Source: Bimastos eiseni
Taxonomy: Eukaryota; Annelida; Clitellata; Crassiclitellata; Lumbricidae
Reading direction: 5' to 3'
Assembly (NCBI GenBank): GCA_959347315.1
Contig: OY365810.1
Coordinates: 9,643,647 to 9,707,646, forward strand
DNA: 64,000 nt
The notes under the pieces are model-generated. The model made no database searches. It was not told the DNA's origin and saw nothing but the letters and a program-made list of their open reading frames with translations. Below, one piece after another: positions 32,766 through 45,300 of the stretch. Position numbers and translations under genes: made by a program. Every line of letters begins with the position of its first letter. Position 1 is the stretch's first letter.

Positions 32766-33424
32766 TAAATCTCGTCGAATCTGGAGTGTTTACCGTGAGG
32801 AAACCCTCTTCGTGGTTTGCTTTGATTAGTGTCGTTTACCCAGGTTCAAGGGGCGCGAGCAACTGAGGGTCTGCATCCAGCAGCGTCTCAACCCATTTAT
32901 TATGTTGTAGGCTTAAAGGTTGGTGTAAACCTGGATAGTTTCTCTCAGTTGCAGAAACGCCGCCTTTTCTGATCTGATTATTTCAGTAGAGCCGCAATAT
33001 CTGAGTGCAAAGCATAAGTCAATGATCGTTTAGATACTAGCGCAAAAAATTGAAGAAACCAAGTTTAAATCCGAGAGAATACAGAAAGCAGAAGATGACG
33101 TGAATGTTGAAAGAGACGATGGCTAAGACTAAAGGGCAGTTGGCGATGATGTTGGCTCATTTAAAATGCATAATAGTGAGTTTTTTAGTGGAGTAATTTT
33201 ATTTAGGCATATATTCTGTTCCTACGAGCGATTAATATGCTGGCTTATTTAATGTGTAGGCCATAATTGCTAAGTTTAGTTGAGATTGCTATCATGTAGG
33301 CCTACACTAAGGCTCAAAGTAATCACTCGCTTCAAATCGCTGAGCTAGTGTATTTTGAACGACCAATCAGTAACGTGTGATGTCACATTTGTTGTATCGA
33401 TCGACGGGTAGAGACAGAGTGTCT

Positions 33425-33430
33425 CGAAAC

Positions 33431-33465
<35 letters not shown>

Positions 33466-33700
33466 CAGAGACAGAGACAGAGACATAGACAGAGACAGAG
33501 AGAGAGACGGAGAGAAAGAGAGAGAAAAAGAGAAAGAGACAGACAGACGGGCGGACAGAGACAGAAAAGATTGACGAAAGGGTGCACAATAAGACACGTT
33601 TTTGTAACATGGCAGTTCGACGAACGAAGAAAGCAGCGTGGCAGGAGACAGAGGAAGACAGATGACGACAGAGAAAAACAGAGGAAGACAGCGAGAGACA
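33425..33700. repeat. AGAGAC purine-rich microsatellite
   Basis: Imperfect (AGAGAC)n from 33425 to 33570, then scattered GACAGAGGAAGACAG words to 33700. The open frames here are low-complexity shadows. Confidence 0.9.
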
Positions 33701-33879
33701 GCGGGAGACAGTGTGCATTCAGCTGAGAAGAAAATTATAGAAATTGTTTTCCTTGGCATATACTTGTCTAATGTTATTTTCGACGGTGATTAAAAATAAA
33801 CAACAGCAACACACTTGTTATTGATATCGAAATAGCTAATAAATGTGCTTGCCGGCCTTAAATAAAATTATTATTTTGG

Positions 33880-33975
33880 ATGAATCGTCCTTCCATGAAT
33901 CGCCCATGGATGAACAGTCCGCTAGATGAACAGTCCACTGGATGAATCGTCCGTGGATGAAACGTCCGCTTACCT
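33880..33975. repeat. 15-16-bp tandem repeat GGATGAATCGTCC
   Basis: Six units: GGATGAATCGTCCTT, CCATGAATCGCCCAT, GGATGAACAGTCCGCT, AGATGAACAGTCCACT, GGATGAATCGTCCGT, GGATGAAACGTCCGC. The unit length is like that of the foldback end arrays, but the sequence differs and no inverted partner is seen. Confidence 0.75.
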
Positions 33976-34419
33976 GGAAACCGACAGTAGGCCTAAATGG
34001 AAATTATAATTGGCAAAGGGAAGAGAGAAGGGAGATCAGACAGATACGGGTCTGATTGGGGCTGACAAGATGAAGGGAAAAGACAGGTGGCAAAGAAGGG
34101 AAGGAGACCTTGTGTTTTGATGTTAAAGAACAACACCAATTGGTCTTTTTCGCTTGACCAGACCATAATAAATAGAAGTCGGATAGATGACAATAACGCT
34201 TGCTAATCCAACTTCTATTTCAGCGGTTGCCGATTGGGGGACATGCGATGGTCAAGTGTGGGTACAAACGGCAGCCGATTGGCTAGTGCTCCGTATTAGA
34301 ACGCGGAGAGCACAAGTTAAAGCCCCAGATATGTAGGGACAGTGGGCAAGTCCTTCACTCATAATTACTGAGCGTCATCGATTGTAACCTGGTCATTAGA
34401 TGTAATGCGATGTAATTGA

Positions 34420-34490
34420 TCATTTATGTAGCGCCTCTTCAAGTTATCTACTTAAAGGCGTTCTCTGCGCTAGTGTCAATGACACCTAAT
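34420..34490 (-). repeat. LINE 3'-end word
   Basis: Minus strand: AACGCCTTTAAGTAGATAAC, TTGAAGAGGCGCTACATAAA. Same family of ends as at 8345, 16635, 20985 and 37900. A long CDS is not associated. Confidence 0.5.
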
Positions 34491-35623
34491 GTCATTACTA
34501 ACGAACGTTTAACATCAGTTTGCAAAACAAACAGAGCACTGATGTAGTGGTGCTTAGTGCATCTCGTGTCTCTTATAACAGTGTGGAACCTTCAATCGCC
34601 CATACAAAGCGAGTCCTTGTTCCACGACTAAATTCACTACTTGATTAACCAATGTCAGTAGCCGCAGCTGTTTTTCATTAACAAAACAATGCCACAGTGT
34701 TTAGTGTAAGAACGACCAAACGAGACTCTCCAGGCAGCACCATCCAATTGCAGTAATAACTCAATCTGACTGCGTAGCATGTACTAGCTAATTATAAATG
34801 TATATGCGTTTGGTATTGAATACACATACATTATATCTTCTCTAGAATACAATGAATACCATATTGTTGGCTAAATGAGGGAGATTATACAATTAAGACT
34901 CATTGTTATCAGGACAGAGCCAGACAACATGGTTGTGATGTATGCTGTAAGCCCAGCCATGAAGAGATTGCATACAAGGCAGTATTTAATTATTATTTCC
35001 TACTATAAAACAACCATAACGTACATGTGCTCCGTTTTTTAATATCTGTATGTCAAAGACAAAATCAAGGACAATGCATTTAGTTGTATACAAAGACGCG
35101 AAATGGCTGACGTTAGGAACTGATGATGGTGATGATGATTGCCAGGGATTGAGCTTAAATACACACGTTGGCCTAATTTATACGTGGCTACCTTTCCAAA
35201 AAATGTTCACAGGCCCTGGGGTGTCCTACGACATTTCAATTCTTGATGATTCTGGATACTATTCTTCTGGGTATAACTTGTTCGTGTAATAATGCATTTA
35301 TAGCCCAGAAGTAAAGCAACATCAATGTAGATAAACCAATTACATGTAGTCATCTCTAGTGTTTCGAGAGCATGTTGTCCACTATGTCGATCGTGGCACT
35401 TTTTCTGACTGCCATATCCTCGCTAGTTCTCAAGTATCTGAAGACGATCAAATCGAAGCAGAAAAACACGATTCAAGCCAATCGCTTGAATCTCGTTAAA
35501 ATCGCATGGAAAACACACAAGGTGGGAATGCTTCTTTTGTAACAATAGCCACCTAAGCTAGTTGAATAGTTGAAAGACCGTAGGGCTATTAGTTTGGCGA
35601 TTTGCAGACTTAATGCCACCATA

Positions 35624-37255
35624 CAGGCCCGGCTTTAGGTATAGGCGATATAGGTGGCTGCCTATACCGGCATTTTTCCAATGGGCGGTAAATTCTGGCT
35701 AAGTACAAAATTTAAAAAATTTAACTTTAAGATCAAAATCTTTGACCCTACATTAAATTCTCAAAAGGATTTCTTTATGTGCCTATTCAAACTCAATTTT
35801 TCAAAGTCACGTGGTACCAAACTTTACCTCAACTTTATCACATGAAAATTTCAATGCTATTAATTTTGAAAACATCACAGTCAGACTCAATATACATAGC
35901 TTCAGTCAATATATGTCTCGCCTGTGAATTGGCGGTCTGCTATTATGATTGACTAGCTGGGGTACTCGGCGTTCTCCCCAGTGAAGAAGATTATGGGGGC
36001 ATCTTGATTGAGGACGAAGTTGTGGAGAGGCATTCCTGTTCATGGCTATATGTAAGATGTAAGCATTGCTTAGATAATTTTTGTTTCTTCATTGGAATCA
36101 ATTATGAAAATAGTTTAAAACTGAAAATAATATTAACATTTAGGTGTTTCACTTTCAATTACTCGTAGTTTTTTTCACATATTTATTTATCTTATGGGCA
36201 ATGCTTACACAGAATGCCGTAAACGCTTATCTGTTACACAAATAGGAAACAAGAGCTGTCGAAAAATCTCTCTCAGAATCGCAGAAAGGAGCTATTTCAC
36301 AATTTGTAATAAAAACACTGATTTGAGTAGGGCGAGTAGTGATGAAGAGTCAGAAAAATCAGATTCGGTGTAAGTAAACATAGAGGAGGAAATGAATCCT
36401 TCGGTTTCAAGCATAGATGCTGCACAAATGGCAAATGAGTTGTGTCAAATTGAAGAGCTTACTTATGAGACGCACTCCACTGCATCTGGGCTGCGGCTCA
36501 GCTCGCTGCAAAAGACCGAACTACGCGTACGGAGGATGAAGACGTGCTTAGGTGACCGCGCTTTCTCAGCCGCCGGTCCTACGTGCTGGAATTATGGGAA
36601 TAGTCTTCCACCCGCCATCAGATCGGCCGATTCAGTGGACTCTTTCAAGTCAAAGCTCAAGACTTATCTCTTTTCGAAGGCATATCCCGATTGTTAGTTG
36701 TTTGTGAGGCGCCCTTGTAGAGGTATGGCCGTGTTATGGCGCCATATAAATTGTTATTATTATTATTATTATTATTATCATTACTGTTATTATTATGAAC
36801 AAAAGGAGAACTTATGTTTCCATTTATCAAAATTAGTTGCCAAAGTGATGAAGGATCCCGCTCAATGGCCAGGAATCACTGATAACATTCGTTGTTTCCT
36901 ATTCAGAATGATTCAGTGCAAATCCAATTAGAGTTAGGTTATCCAAAGGATGAACGTGGAAGACAGTTTTCATATTACCGTTAGGCTATAGGTCTATTCG
37001 CAAACTGGCTGACGGCGAAACTTTAAAAAGACCATGGTCAATGTATTCCTCTTCAATGATAGGGTATTTTGTTTTGGAAGAAAAGTAAATCTGCTTTAGC
37101 AACACAAAGCAGTTGTGACTGGAAAAATATGTCAATATATCACCCAATCATAGAACATGTTTCTTTCTTTGAAAATAAGTTAAACGATAATAGCGTACAG
37201 CGGCATTTTCCCCTTGCATATACATGTAGCTCAAAACTATCTAAGGCCGGCCCTG
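35624..37255. mobile_element. hAT transposon remnant with perfect 8-bp target duplication
   Basis: CCACCATA flanks the element at 35616-35623 and 37256-37263. The ends are inverted to each other (CAGGCCCGGCTTTAGGTATA on the left, CAGGGCCGGCCTTAGATAGT read inwards on the right). An 8-bp duplication with CAG...CTG ends defines the hAT superfamily. Coding remnants include DPAQWPGITDNIRCFLF near 36850-36900, a block seen in the TTF-finger region of ZMYM/hAT-type transposases. A LINE 3' end is nested in it, so the element is split and dead. Confidence 0.75.
36440..36810 (+). mobile_element. L2/CR1-like LINE 3' end nested in the hAT element
   Basis: The frame gives LGDRAFSAAGPTCWNYGNSL, then PPAIRSADSVDSFKSKLKTY and LFSKAYPDC and a stop at 36697, the standard LINE C-terminus. 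GAGGCGCCCTTGTAGAGGTA, ATGGCGCCATATAAATTG and a (TTA)n tail at 36752-36790 follow. Confidence 0.85.
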
Positions 37256-37715
37256 CCACCATAGCGGCGTTTCCATCTCTTTCCCTATATCTTATTCTCC
37301 GGTAACTGCGTCTTGCTATCCTTGCAATATTTCTGGACAAACGTAGCACTTGTGAATAATTATGATATTGACCCAGCCTTAGCTCTTCAGTAGATCTTTA
37401 AGATTTCTAAGGCTTATGATAATTAGTCCAAACTACAAGTCGAAAAATATCGTTCTGTCCCAAGAAAGGCCCACGAACGGAACGCTTTTGCTACAAACAA
37501 ATTTCCAGGTTAACGTGACTATTTTCAGCACACAAGATACTTAAAATTATTATACTTGGGTATTTACACTCTCGAATTGCACACTTCGCCGGCATCCTAT
37601 AAGATACCAATCGTCATTTGCATTTGAATCATCCGATGACTGTGCCAATTTTAATATGCAAATCATATATAAGATGCGATAACGCTTGTCTAATTACGGA
37701 GAAATTAGTAATTAA

Positions 37716-37832
37716 TTTGACACACCAAATGTGTCTATGTTTAGGTAACATCCTTCTTTGTTTACTTATAGCATTTGACACACACCAGACGTGTCTATGT
37801 TGAGATAACATCCTAGTTTGTTTATTTGTAGT
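37716..37832. repeat. Two tandem copies of a 58-bp unit
   Basis: TTTGACACACCAAATGTGTC and TTTGACACACACCAGACGTG start the two copies at 37716 and 37774. Both continue TATGTT..AGRTAACATCCT and TTTGTTTA. Confidence 0.75.
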
Positions 37833-37894
37833 TGATTTCCATGTAATTCATAAATATGTTGTTATGTATTTGCTGTATGAGTGAACGTCCGAGG

Positions 37895-38312
37895 AGCATT
37901 CAAAAATACACGTAGCGCCCTTTCAAGGTAACTATTCACATGCACCCGCAACTCCATCCGGGACAAATAGGTAAGTTTTAAAATGACCAGAAATGCACCA
38001 CTACACGATTTAACGAGCAGGCGTAATTCCAATGAAGGGCCACTTAAGCCATAGGGCCCGCCCCAGAGAATGCACGTTTTACATAGCTGCTGTACGGGCT
38101 GATGGAACCACAAGAACTCTACTCTCAGCCGATTGAAGGAAGCGACTATACGCCGAGCCATCAATACCGGCTGACAAAGACCTATCAGGTGAGCTGGTGC
38201 AAGACCAACTTGGCATCGCCAGACCAGGAAGACAACTCTACAGGCCTACTCAATGCGCTGTCGGACAGGATGCCACTTCAGAACCTCCAACATAATATAT
38301 CTTGTTGATGTA
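37895..38312 (-). mobile_element. Retroelement 3' end, inverted copy of the 15.25-kb family
   Basis: Read on the minus strand it matches 15250-15660: TGGCGATGCCAAGTTGGTCT, CGGTATTGATGG, and the end GTTGCGGGTGCATGTGAATA, GTTACCTTGAAAGGGCGCTA. It lies just beyond the 3' end of gene B. Confidence 0.6.
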
Positions 38313-38489
38313 GTCACATTTTCATATTTTGACAATAAATTAATTATTTATAAAATTTCAACGTTCCAAGTAAATATAAATATTCGAAGTACGTTATCTT
38401 TAACAAGTTAAATTTTAATACACATCCTGAATGCATAGCATAATGCGTTCATAGATAAAAATGTAATATATAAATGATAATCAATCGTG

Positions 38490-39346
38490 TTATTGGTCTA
38501 ATCTCAAGACCAATACGAAACCACCAGAGTTGCGCTCTTTGTTGCAACCCAGGAAAAGAAGTGCCGACTCTCTCGTTTCGTAAACGTACATGACTTCTGG
38601 GCGAATTACTCCATCATTCACTTCTGTGAATAGTTCTTTCTCGAATTCCAAATTAGAATCTAATAGAACTATTCGGTTATTGTCCTGATCAGCCACCAAG
38701 ATGGATCCGTTCTTTCTTTCAGCTAAATACGCGGGCGAATTTAAGCGTGCAACACCTGAACCTTGTTCATTCCCAAATGATAGAACAACGTTTCCTTTAT
38801 CGTCGATCTTGCATACTCGATGTAAATTAGATTTGTATATGCCATGGCAAATGATGAAACGCCCATCGGTCAAATTAATGGCATGAAATATGTAAGTTAT
38901 TGAGGTTTTAGACAAATCTAAGGTTCTTTCTTTTAACAACTTGCCGTCTGGTGAGTATATCTTCACCATACGTTTGTCATAAACTGTCATGACGATATAT
39001 CCTTCACGATTGACTGAAATCCGACCTCTGTCGTCGTCATCTGTCTCCCAGGTCTTTATTACTTCTCCATCTGGCTTGACTCTGAATATTTTTTTTCTAG
39101 AACTTTCGATCTTATCGATGATGTATAAGCAATTATTTGTTGCACAGGCAGCCATAGTTCCTGGAGCCATCAACCCAACAACCGTCAACACACTATGTGT
39201 CTTAGGAGAATGAATTAAGAAAGCTTCAATTTTGTTACTCTTCTCAAAGACAATAAATAGTTTGTTGTTTAAAATTGTCAATCCTCTGAGACTTCTGTTG
39301 TAATTTTTGTCTTCTTTTGGTGTTATAGTTCCAAAAATGTCATCCC
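38490..39346 (-). CDS. Gene B NHL-type beta-propeller exon
   Basis: Acceptor AAACTGTTTTAG precedes 39346. The exon starts with two bases of a split codon and runs 285 codons to TGA/TAA at 38490. It reads GDDIFGTITPKEDKNYNRSL, then RGLTILNNKLFIVFE, NNCLYIIDK, RGRISVNREGYIVMTVYDKR, VKIYSPDGKLLKE, AINLTDGRFIICHG, YLAERKNGSILVADQDNNRI and ALLFLGCNKERNSGGFVL. Six blade-like repeats with the NHL word ILVADQDNNRIVLL. The frame is fully open and collinear with 12405-13285. Conservation of this large exon in two copies, after the same membrane exon, argues that it is a real part of the receptor. Confidence 0.8.
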
Positions 39347-42300
39347 CTAAAACAGTTTAAAACCAGTGTTTTGAATTGAGATATAACATTATCAAACTTC
39401 AAAATAAAAACGTTCGTTCAGCCTAATTAGTTAATTAATTGAATCTATTTTTCTAACATGTGATAGCCTCTTTCTACATCTGTAAAGACAACGCGTGTGA
39501 TCCAATTCCTTCATTCCATTGCCATTGTGTCAGACATTTTACCAGGAATAGCTAGACATAGCAAAGCGCGTTCACATAAGGCATTGCTGCATGGCATGTA
39601 ATGGATTACTGAACACCTTATGACAGTCGAAGGAAGAGGAAAACAAGTATGCTAGTGGTGCCACAGAAACACAGAGCGCAATAAAAACAAAGCTAAGAGA
39701 ATGAACTGAGAAAACGACCTTACATAAATATTTTGATTGCGAGAATTGAACTTTCGAAGGGTTCAGAATGACTAACTGAATATCGTCGAGTTGATACCAT
39801 TGAACATAAATTTATTGTCGCGCTAACCTTACGCCCCGAATGTAATGTAGGCTGCTGTAAATCTCACAAATATCTCAGATCAACATTAAAGCTGCATCAG
39901 GGAGAACAGTTTATTGCCTTCGCCATTTCAAGTGAAGTCTGCAGCAGCCAATTCATTTTGGTTGATTTTGTATGCCCGGTCAGAATTCGAGGTCAAGCCG
40001 AGGAGATGGCGTGGAAGTTGGAACCACAGCGGAAATCGTTAATGATGGCTATTATAGAACGGTAAAACAGTAGAGCTAGGATAAAGTATCTTTAAAACTT
40101 TCCATTTTTCGTCTCCAGTTGACAGACGTGGTAGAGAGGATCAGCATGGGGATGCCCCTATTAACCGGATATAGGGGAGAATAGATCTGCAGGAACGGGG
40201 AGCTTTTAGATTTTGTTCCGAAAGAGTTGGCACAGCATAAATGAAGGAGTGGTTGCAGAATTTGAAGGCCGAGAGATAGGGATGTTGAAGAGCGAGTATA
40301 TGTTGGCGATTGCATCTTGAACAGTTGGCGATCGTAAAACAGAGGTTTGAATGACATTTTCAACAAGACAAATGACGCGTGAGCTGTGGTAGCTGCAGCT
40401 GGAAGATTAATGCATCCTTGCAGTTACTTACTTCACTGTCTCCTACGTGTAGGCTGTATGGTAACTTTATATTACATCACATATACATCGTATGTTTTAA
40501 AGAGGGTAGAGTACATGGCAAGTCTTTTTCTGTACCTTCTGCCTGGTCAGCATTTCCAGACATCAAATCTCCTTCAGAAAGGTTTTGGTCATTTGAGGCC
40601 TCTATCTCAACGAATAAAACTGTGTTCAGTCTTTCTGGCTCGACATTTCTCGCTAAATTACAGATGGCTCTATTAACCGGCTATAGGGGAGATACAAATG
40701 ATACAAATGTGTAAACGCCTAATAAAAACTTTAAAGCACATATTTGGAACTATACCAAATAATGTGTTTAATAAAAGTTACATACTGTACCTCAGAAGCG
40801 CATTTCATATTTGCGTGAATATTTAAGCAGAAACTCAAGCATACCCTCATTATCCAGAGCCATAAAGACCTTGCTAACTACAAGATTTCCTGTAATGTTC
40901 ATATCCGTCCTAAAACTAAGTTACATGTAGATCAAACGATATGGTTTATCAGGGATGTGATGGGTCACCAGAGCCGTTATTAATAAAATTTGTATTTTAC
41001 ATCTATCATATAAGACAGGCATTGACTCTGGTCCTGTTGCCAGTGAATCTCGTGCGTTTGAAACCTCTGCTGAAAGCCAAAAAAGGACAATCTTGTTATA
41101 ATTCACATTTAAAGTTCATAATGGACACTAATTAAAGCATTTTGGAGATGCTAATAAATAATTTCATGCATTGAAATCATGATTGCATTCCGATCAGTCG
41201 CGTGATAACGTAATATTACTTAATTTATTCCTTTGTTACTGTAGGCCTACCTGCAACATGGTCAACATTTGTAGACAAATTTTGCTTCGTTTGCGCTGAA
41301 ACTTGTTCTATAAAACCAACACACACAAAATTATAATAATTCAGTTAAAACAGATTAGAAAATATTTAAGCAAGCCTGCCAATACAAGTCACATACCTTG
41401 GAAATATCTTCCGCCGGTCGAAAGATAAGATATTCTGGCAGAAGATCAAACACGTTATTAATAATCTATTGACATGCACAACCTCAGCATCACCAACAAC
41501 GCCAACATCAACCTCAAGCTCTCCACGCGTTCTTAAAGTGCGTCGCACGATTCTGGTACATACATACCTTCTTAACCTCTAAATTTGTATACCTCGATCC
41601 AAGTATGTTAGTTTCATTGTTTATTAAGAACATATATGTTAGACTGTTAGTCGTAAGAGCAAATGCATTTCATGACGTTCTACATTCTCGCTCAAAATCA
41701 TTAATCCTACTTGGTCAGCCGTATTGTCTTCATGCGAAATTCAGCATGAGATTTAAACTGGTCTTTCAAAACCATAATATCCGTCCTACAAGCTCATATC
41801 GCAGCACTTGGTCACTAGCATCTTCTTACGTTCCTTCCTGCAGCTGCTGGCTTCTAGTTCAGACTAATTCAGGAACAGAAATTTCGTGGGATTTCGTGCA
41901 ATCCACGTCGATGCCCCGAACGAATGAAAACGACTAGCAACATTAATATGTAGTTCTCTGATGCTCGAACATTTCTCTTCTCCGAATAAGCGCCTCAAAA
42001 CTAATTCTCGTTCACTCCCTTTCACAACTTTGAGTAACTGATTCCCTTATCATCTGGAAGGTGACAAAAAGCGCATCTGCTATGTAGTTTTGACCTTATT
42101 GCATTTAAAAATAATAATATAATAATAGCAACTGGAAATAACAATATAGGAGCAACACTTTCCTGCTGTCGTAAAGGTATGAAGAGATCAGTAACACACC
42201 ATACTTGTGAAATGTGTCGAGTCCGACCTGCTCTTCCTAAATCTAGGACTATAAACAAAGTATCTAAACGAGACAGGAAAATATAGGCCTAATCCGGGTA

Positions 42301-45300
42301 ACATTTTTCTAGAATGATACTTACTTTAGGCAAAAGAGATGATAATGAAGAAAAAGAACAACATAAAGATAACAATGATGTTGTCGATGGTGACGACGAT
42401 TGTGATAATATCACATTACTTGACTGTGTCGCACAAAAATTGTTTATTTTACCTTCACCATATGCTGTACTTGTTAACGCTACGCTTTCCAATGGGTCCT
42501 GTCTGTTTGAAATACCTTTGATTGACAAAGCAAATAGAAATCATCTTAAATTTTTGATCTTACAGTGCACATTGTGTTTTATCGCTTCAAAAGCAAAACA
42601 GAATTATTACGGGCTATATACATGTACTTGAAAAGCGTAATGCGCAGGTTGATGAACATTTTGGCAGAAGCTCAAATATGGACTTGCCTCAAATCCCAAT
42701 TACAATGCGCCTTTAATAGAACGCTAAAAGTTGAGATGTAAATACACAAAAACCCTAAACTCCTTGTTAACTCTCAAAGTTCGTTACACTCAAATGCGTC
42801 GCGAATTTAAACAGCCATCGAGCAAGCATTGATTGAGACTTTTATACTCTCATATAGAAGGGAACTCTAAAGAGGACTCGTACATAACAGAGTAAATTTT
42901 CAAGACATTCTGCTTCACTTTGGATAAGTATAGTGTTAGAACCTTAAATACACGTATACATGCAATTCGCAGAAATTGGAAAAAGTGTAAAAATGTGGAA
43001 TGTGATCCATGACAACACTGACAAGTGTGGCAAAATATTTTTATAGAAACTGCAGATGAGATTAAACAAACGTTTTGGGGATATTAAAGGATATTATGCA
43101 ATACCACCGGGGTGTGACTATTCACTGCAAGACATGTGGAATCGTGAACTGCGTGGCGCTGGCTTCTAGTGTAGCATTGAAGAAACTACTATCCCTAAGG
43201 ATTGCTCATCGAGCGATTCTTACACCCATGAACCTAAAATGTGATGATTTTATTGTGTTAAGTTAACTAACGTCTGAGACATTTTAATTTGTTTAAAACC
43301 GAAAGAAAGAACTTAGACACAAATGTGTAAAAGCCTAATAAAAACTTTAAAGCATACATTTGGAACTATATCGATTAATGCGTGCACATAATGATTAAGG
43401 TTAGCCTACATTTTGTCGATCAATGCTTACTCTCTCCTTTTTTTCTATTTTTCTTTTTCTGATAAACCACACACGCGATGACGATGATTATTGCAATGAT
43501 GACAATACCAACACCAACACCAACACCAACCCACAGATCTACGTTTTGGCATATTCCAGTACTGTCATCGCCTATAGCACAAAACCACATCATTCTAAAC
43601 TGCACTGTTAGGCCTACTTAAAAAATATTTGGTAGGATAGAACAGCACATTAGCCAAAGTTATCTCTTATGACATTGAAATGGTCACAGCCGAAACATGT
43701 TGATTATTGTCATAAGGATCGCACAAACTGCATAACACTCGGTCTTCTCAATTTCTCAGTTGTCTGTCGTGAGTTTCAAACTGAAATGAGATTTTGGAAT
43801 TTGAATTTACATTGAAGCGACCTTAGGCTTGTATAACATGATAATGTAACTACAAAAATTTCAGATGATGCAATTAATTGATATGATGTCCAGTTCCGTT
43901 CATATGAGCCCGTTTGCATTAGGCAGAGATGGTCAATAACTCGACCTCAACGTCTATTGAGAACACAAACTCCCAGTAGTAAGTTTAATTCAGTGTAGCC
44001 ATCCCAGTTTGTAGGTTCGGCTTGTCGCCAATAAAATTTTCCAGCCGTCTTAATACGACATACCGACATCGACCACATACCGTCAGAATCATTGATATAT
44101 CCACGTATTATCAACGTATTTGGACAGGAGGTGAAAAGGTGTAGAGTATCAAAGTGGGACATTTTACAATTAGTGATAATTCCTTGAGTTCAGCCCTTAG
44201 TCGTCTTACTACCCCACAGCAAGGTGTTCGTTGAACACCCAGGGCATCGTTTCAAACTCAAGTTTCCCGTCAGTACCGCTGGTGTGATTTAGAATTATTT
44301 CTTACTTATTTAGTATGGCAACGGCATAATTATTATACTTTATACATAATTTGTTTGTGATTTTTATTGGATTTTTCTTCAAAGCGACAATCCACTGATG
44401 CGATTAACAATCATGTGCCTAATGGCAACCACGCCACTTGAGATGTATAATTGGTTTAGATCACAAGGATGAGACTTTCCTATATAATGTACATTTTGAA
44501 CCAAACGCGCACGTGTCCTCTTGGTCAGCTTGTGCATGCCTCTGATTGTTAAAATTTCATCATAAGTAGCAAACACATTGAAATATGTACACGAACAACT
44601 GCTATTGACAAATGCTACACAGTAATAAGCGCAACACATGAATTCGGTGATAGACCATAAAACACAATCCTTACCTTGAGACTGTTCAGTACCGTTTAGG
44701 CTTACAGTAATCGTCATCGCTGTAAATATGCAATTCTTATTCCCAATTACACAGATTGCTTGACAGATGTAACTTCCTGGTCTTTTGAACTCGATTTCTC
44801 TCTCTTGAGATTCAGTCCAGTTAGTAGTGCCGTTATCAAAAATCCACGACGAAGTGCATGACTGATTACTAGAGTTGAAAGAACAATTAACTTTGTCATT
44901 GACGGATCTCTCAAAGGCATCTGAAAGACAAATTTGAAACGTCGCCAGACTAAAACAAGTTAGGCATATTAGACCAAGAGCTACTGATTCGTCAAAACCC
45001 AGCTGGATGAAACTTGGAAGAGGACTTAGAGTTATTAGGAATAATTTTATTTATATACGTAAAAGGCACTCTCTATGAGACATGTTTTACGAAGGTAATT
45101 ACAAGAATCTTGAAAATAAAGCAATAACGCGCACAGTTTTATAAGGTGAACTATTTTTGTTTAATTATTTTCTGCTTTGTGAGCCAATGGTTGTCTGCTT
45201 AAATCAGTTACACATTTTTAAAATAATGTATAGCTTAATTTCTGAAAAATACTGTGCTCTAGAATTGTTGCTGCAAAGCCTTTTATAATGCGTAAAATGA

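Noticed and set aside
33345..33760. Ser/Leu-rich frames of up to 130 codons
   Set aside because: They come from an AGAGAC purine repeat.
41605..41937. 110-codon open frame in gene B intron
   Set aside because: No domain; composition like intron sequence; no paralogue in the left cluster.
42195..42250. An additional cytoplasmic exon of gene B (TTTATAG ... GTGTGT)
   Set aside because: Its length of 49 nt would end in phase 2 and not fit the NHL exon.
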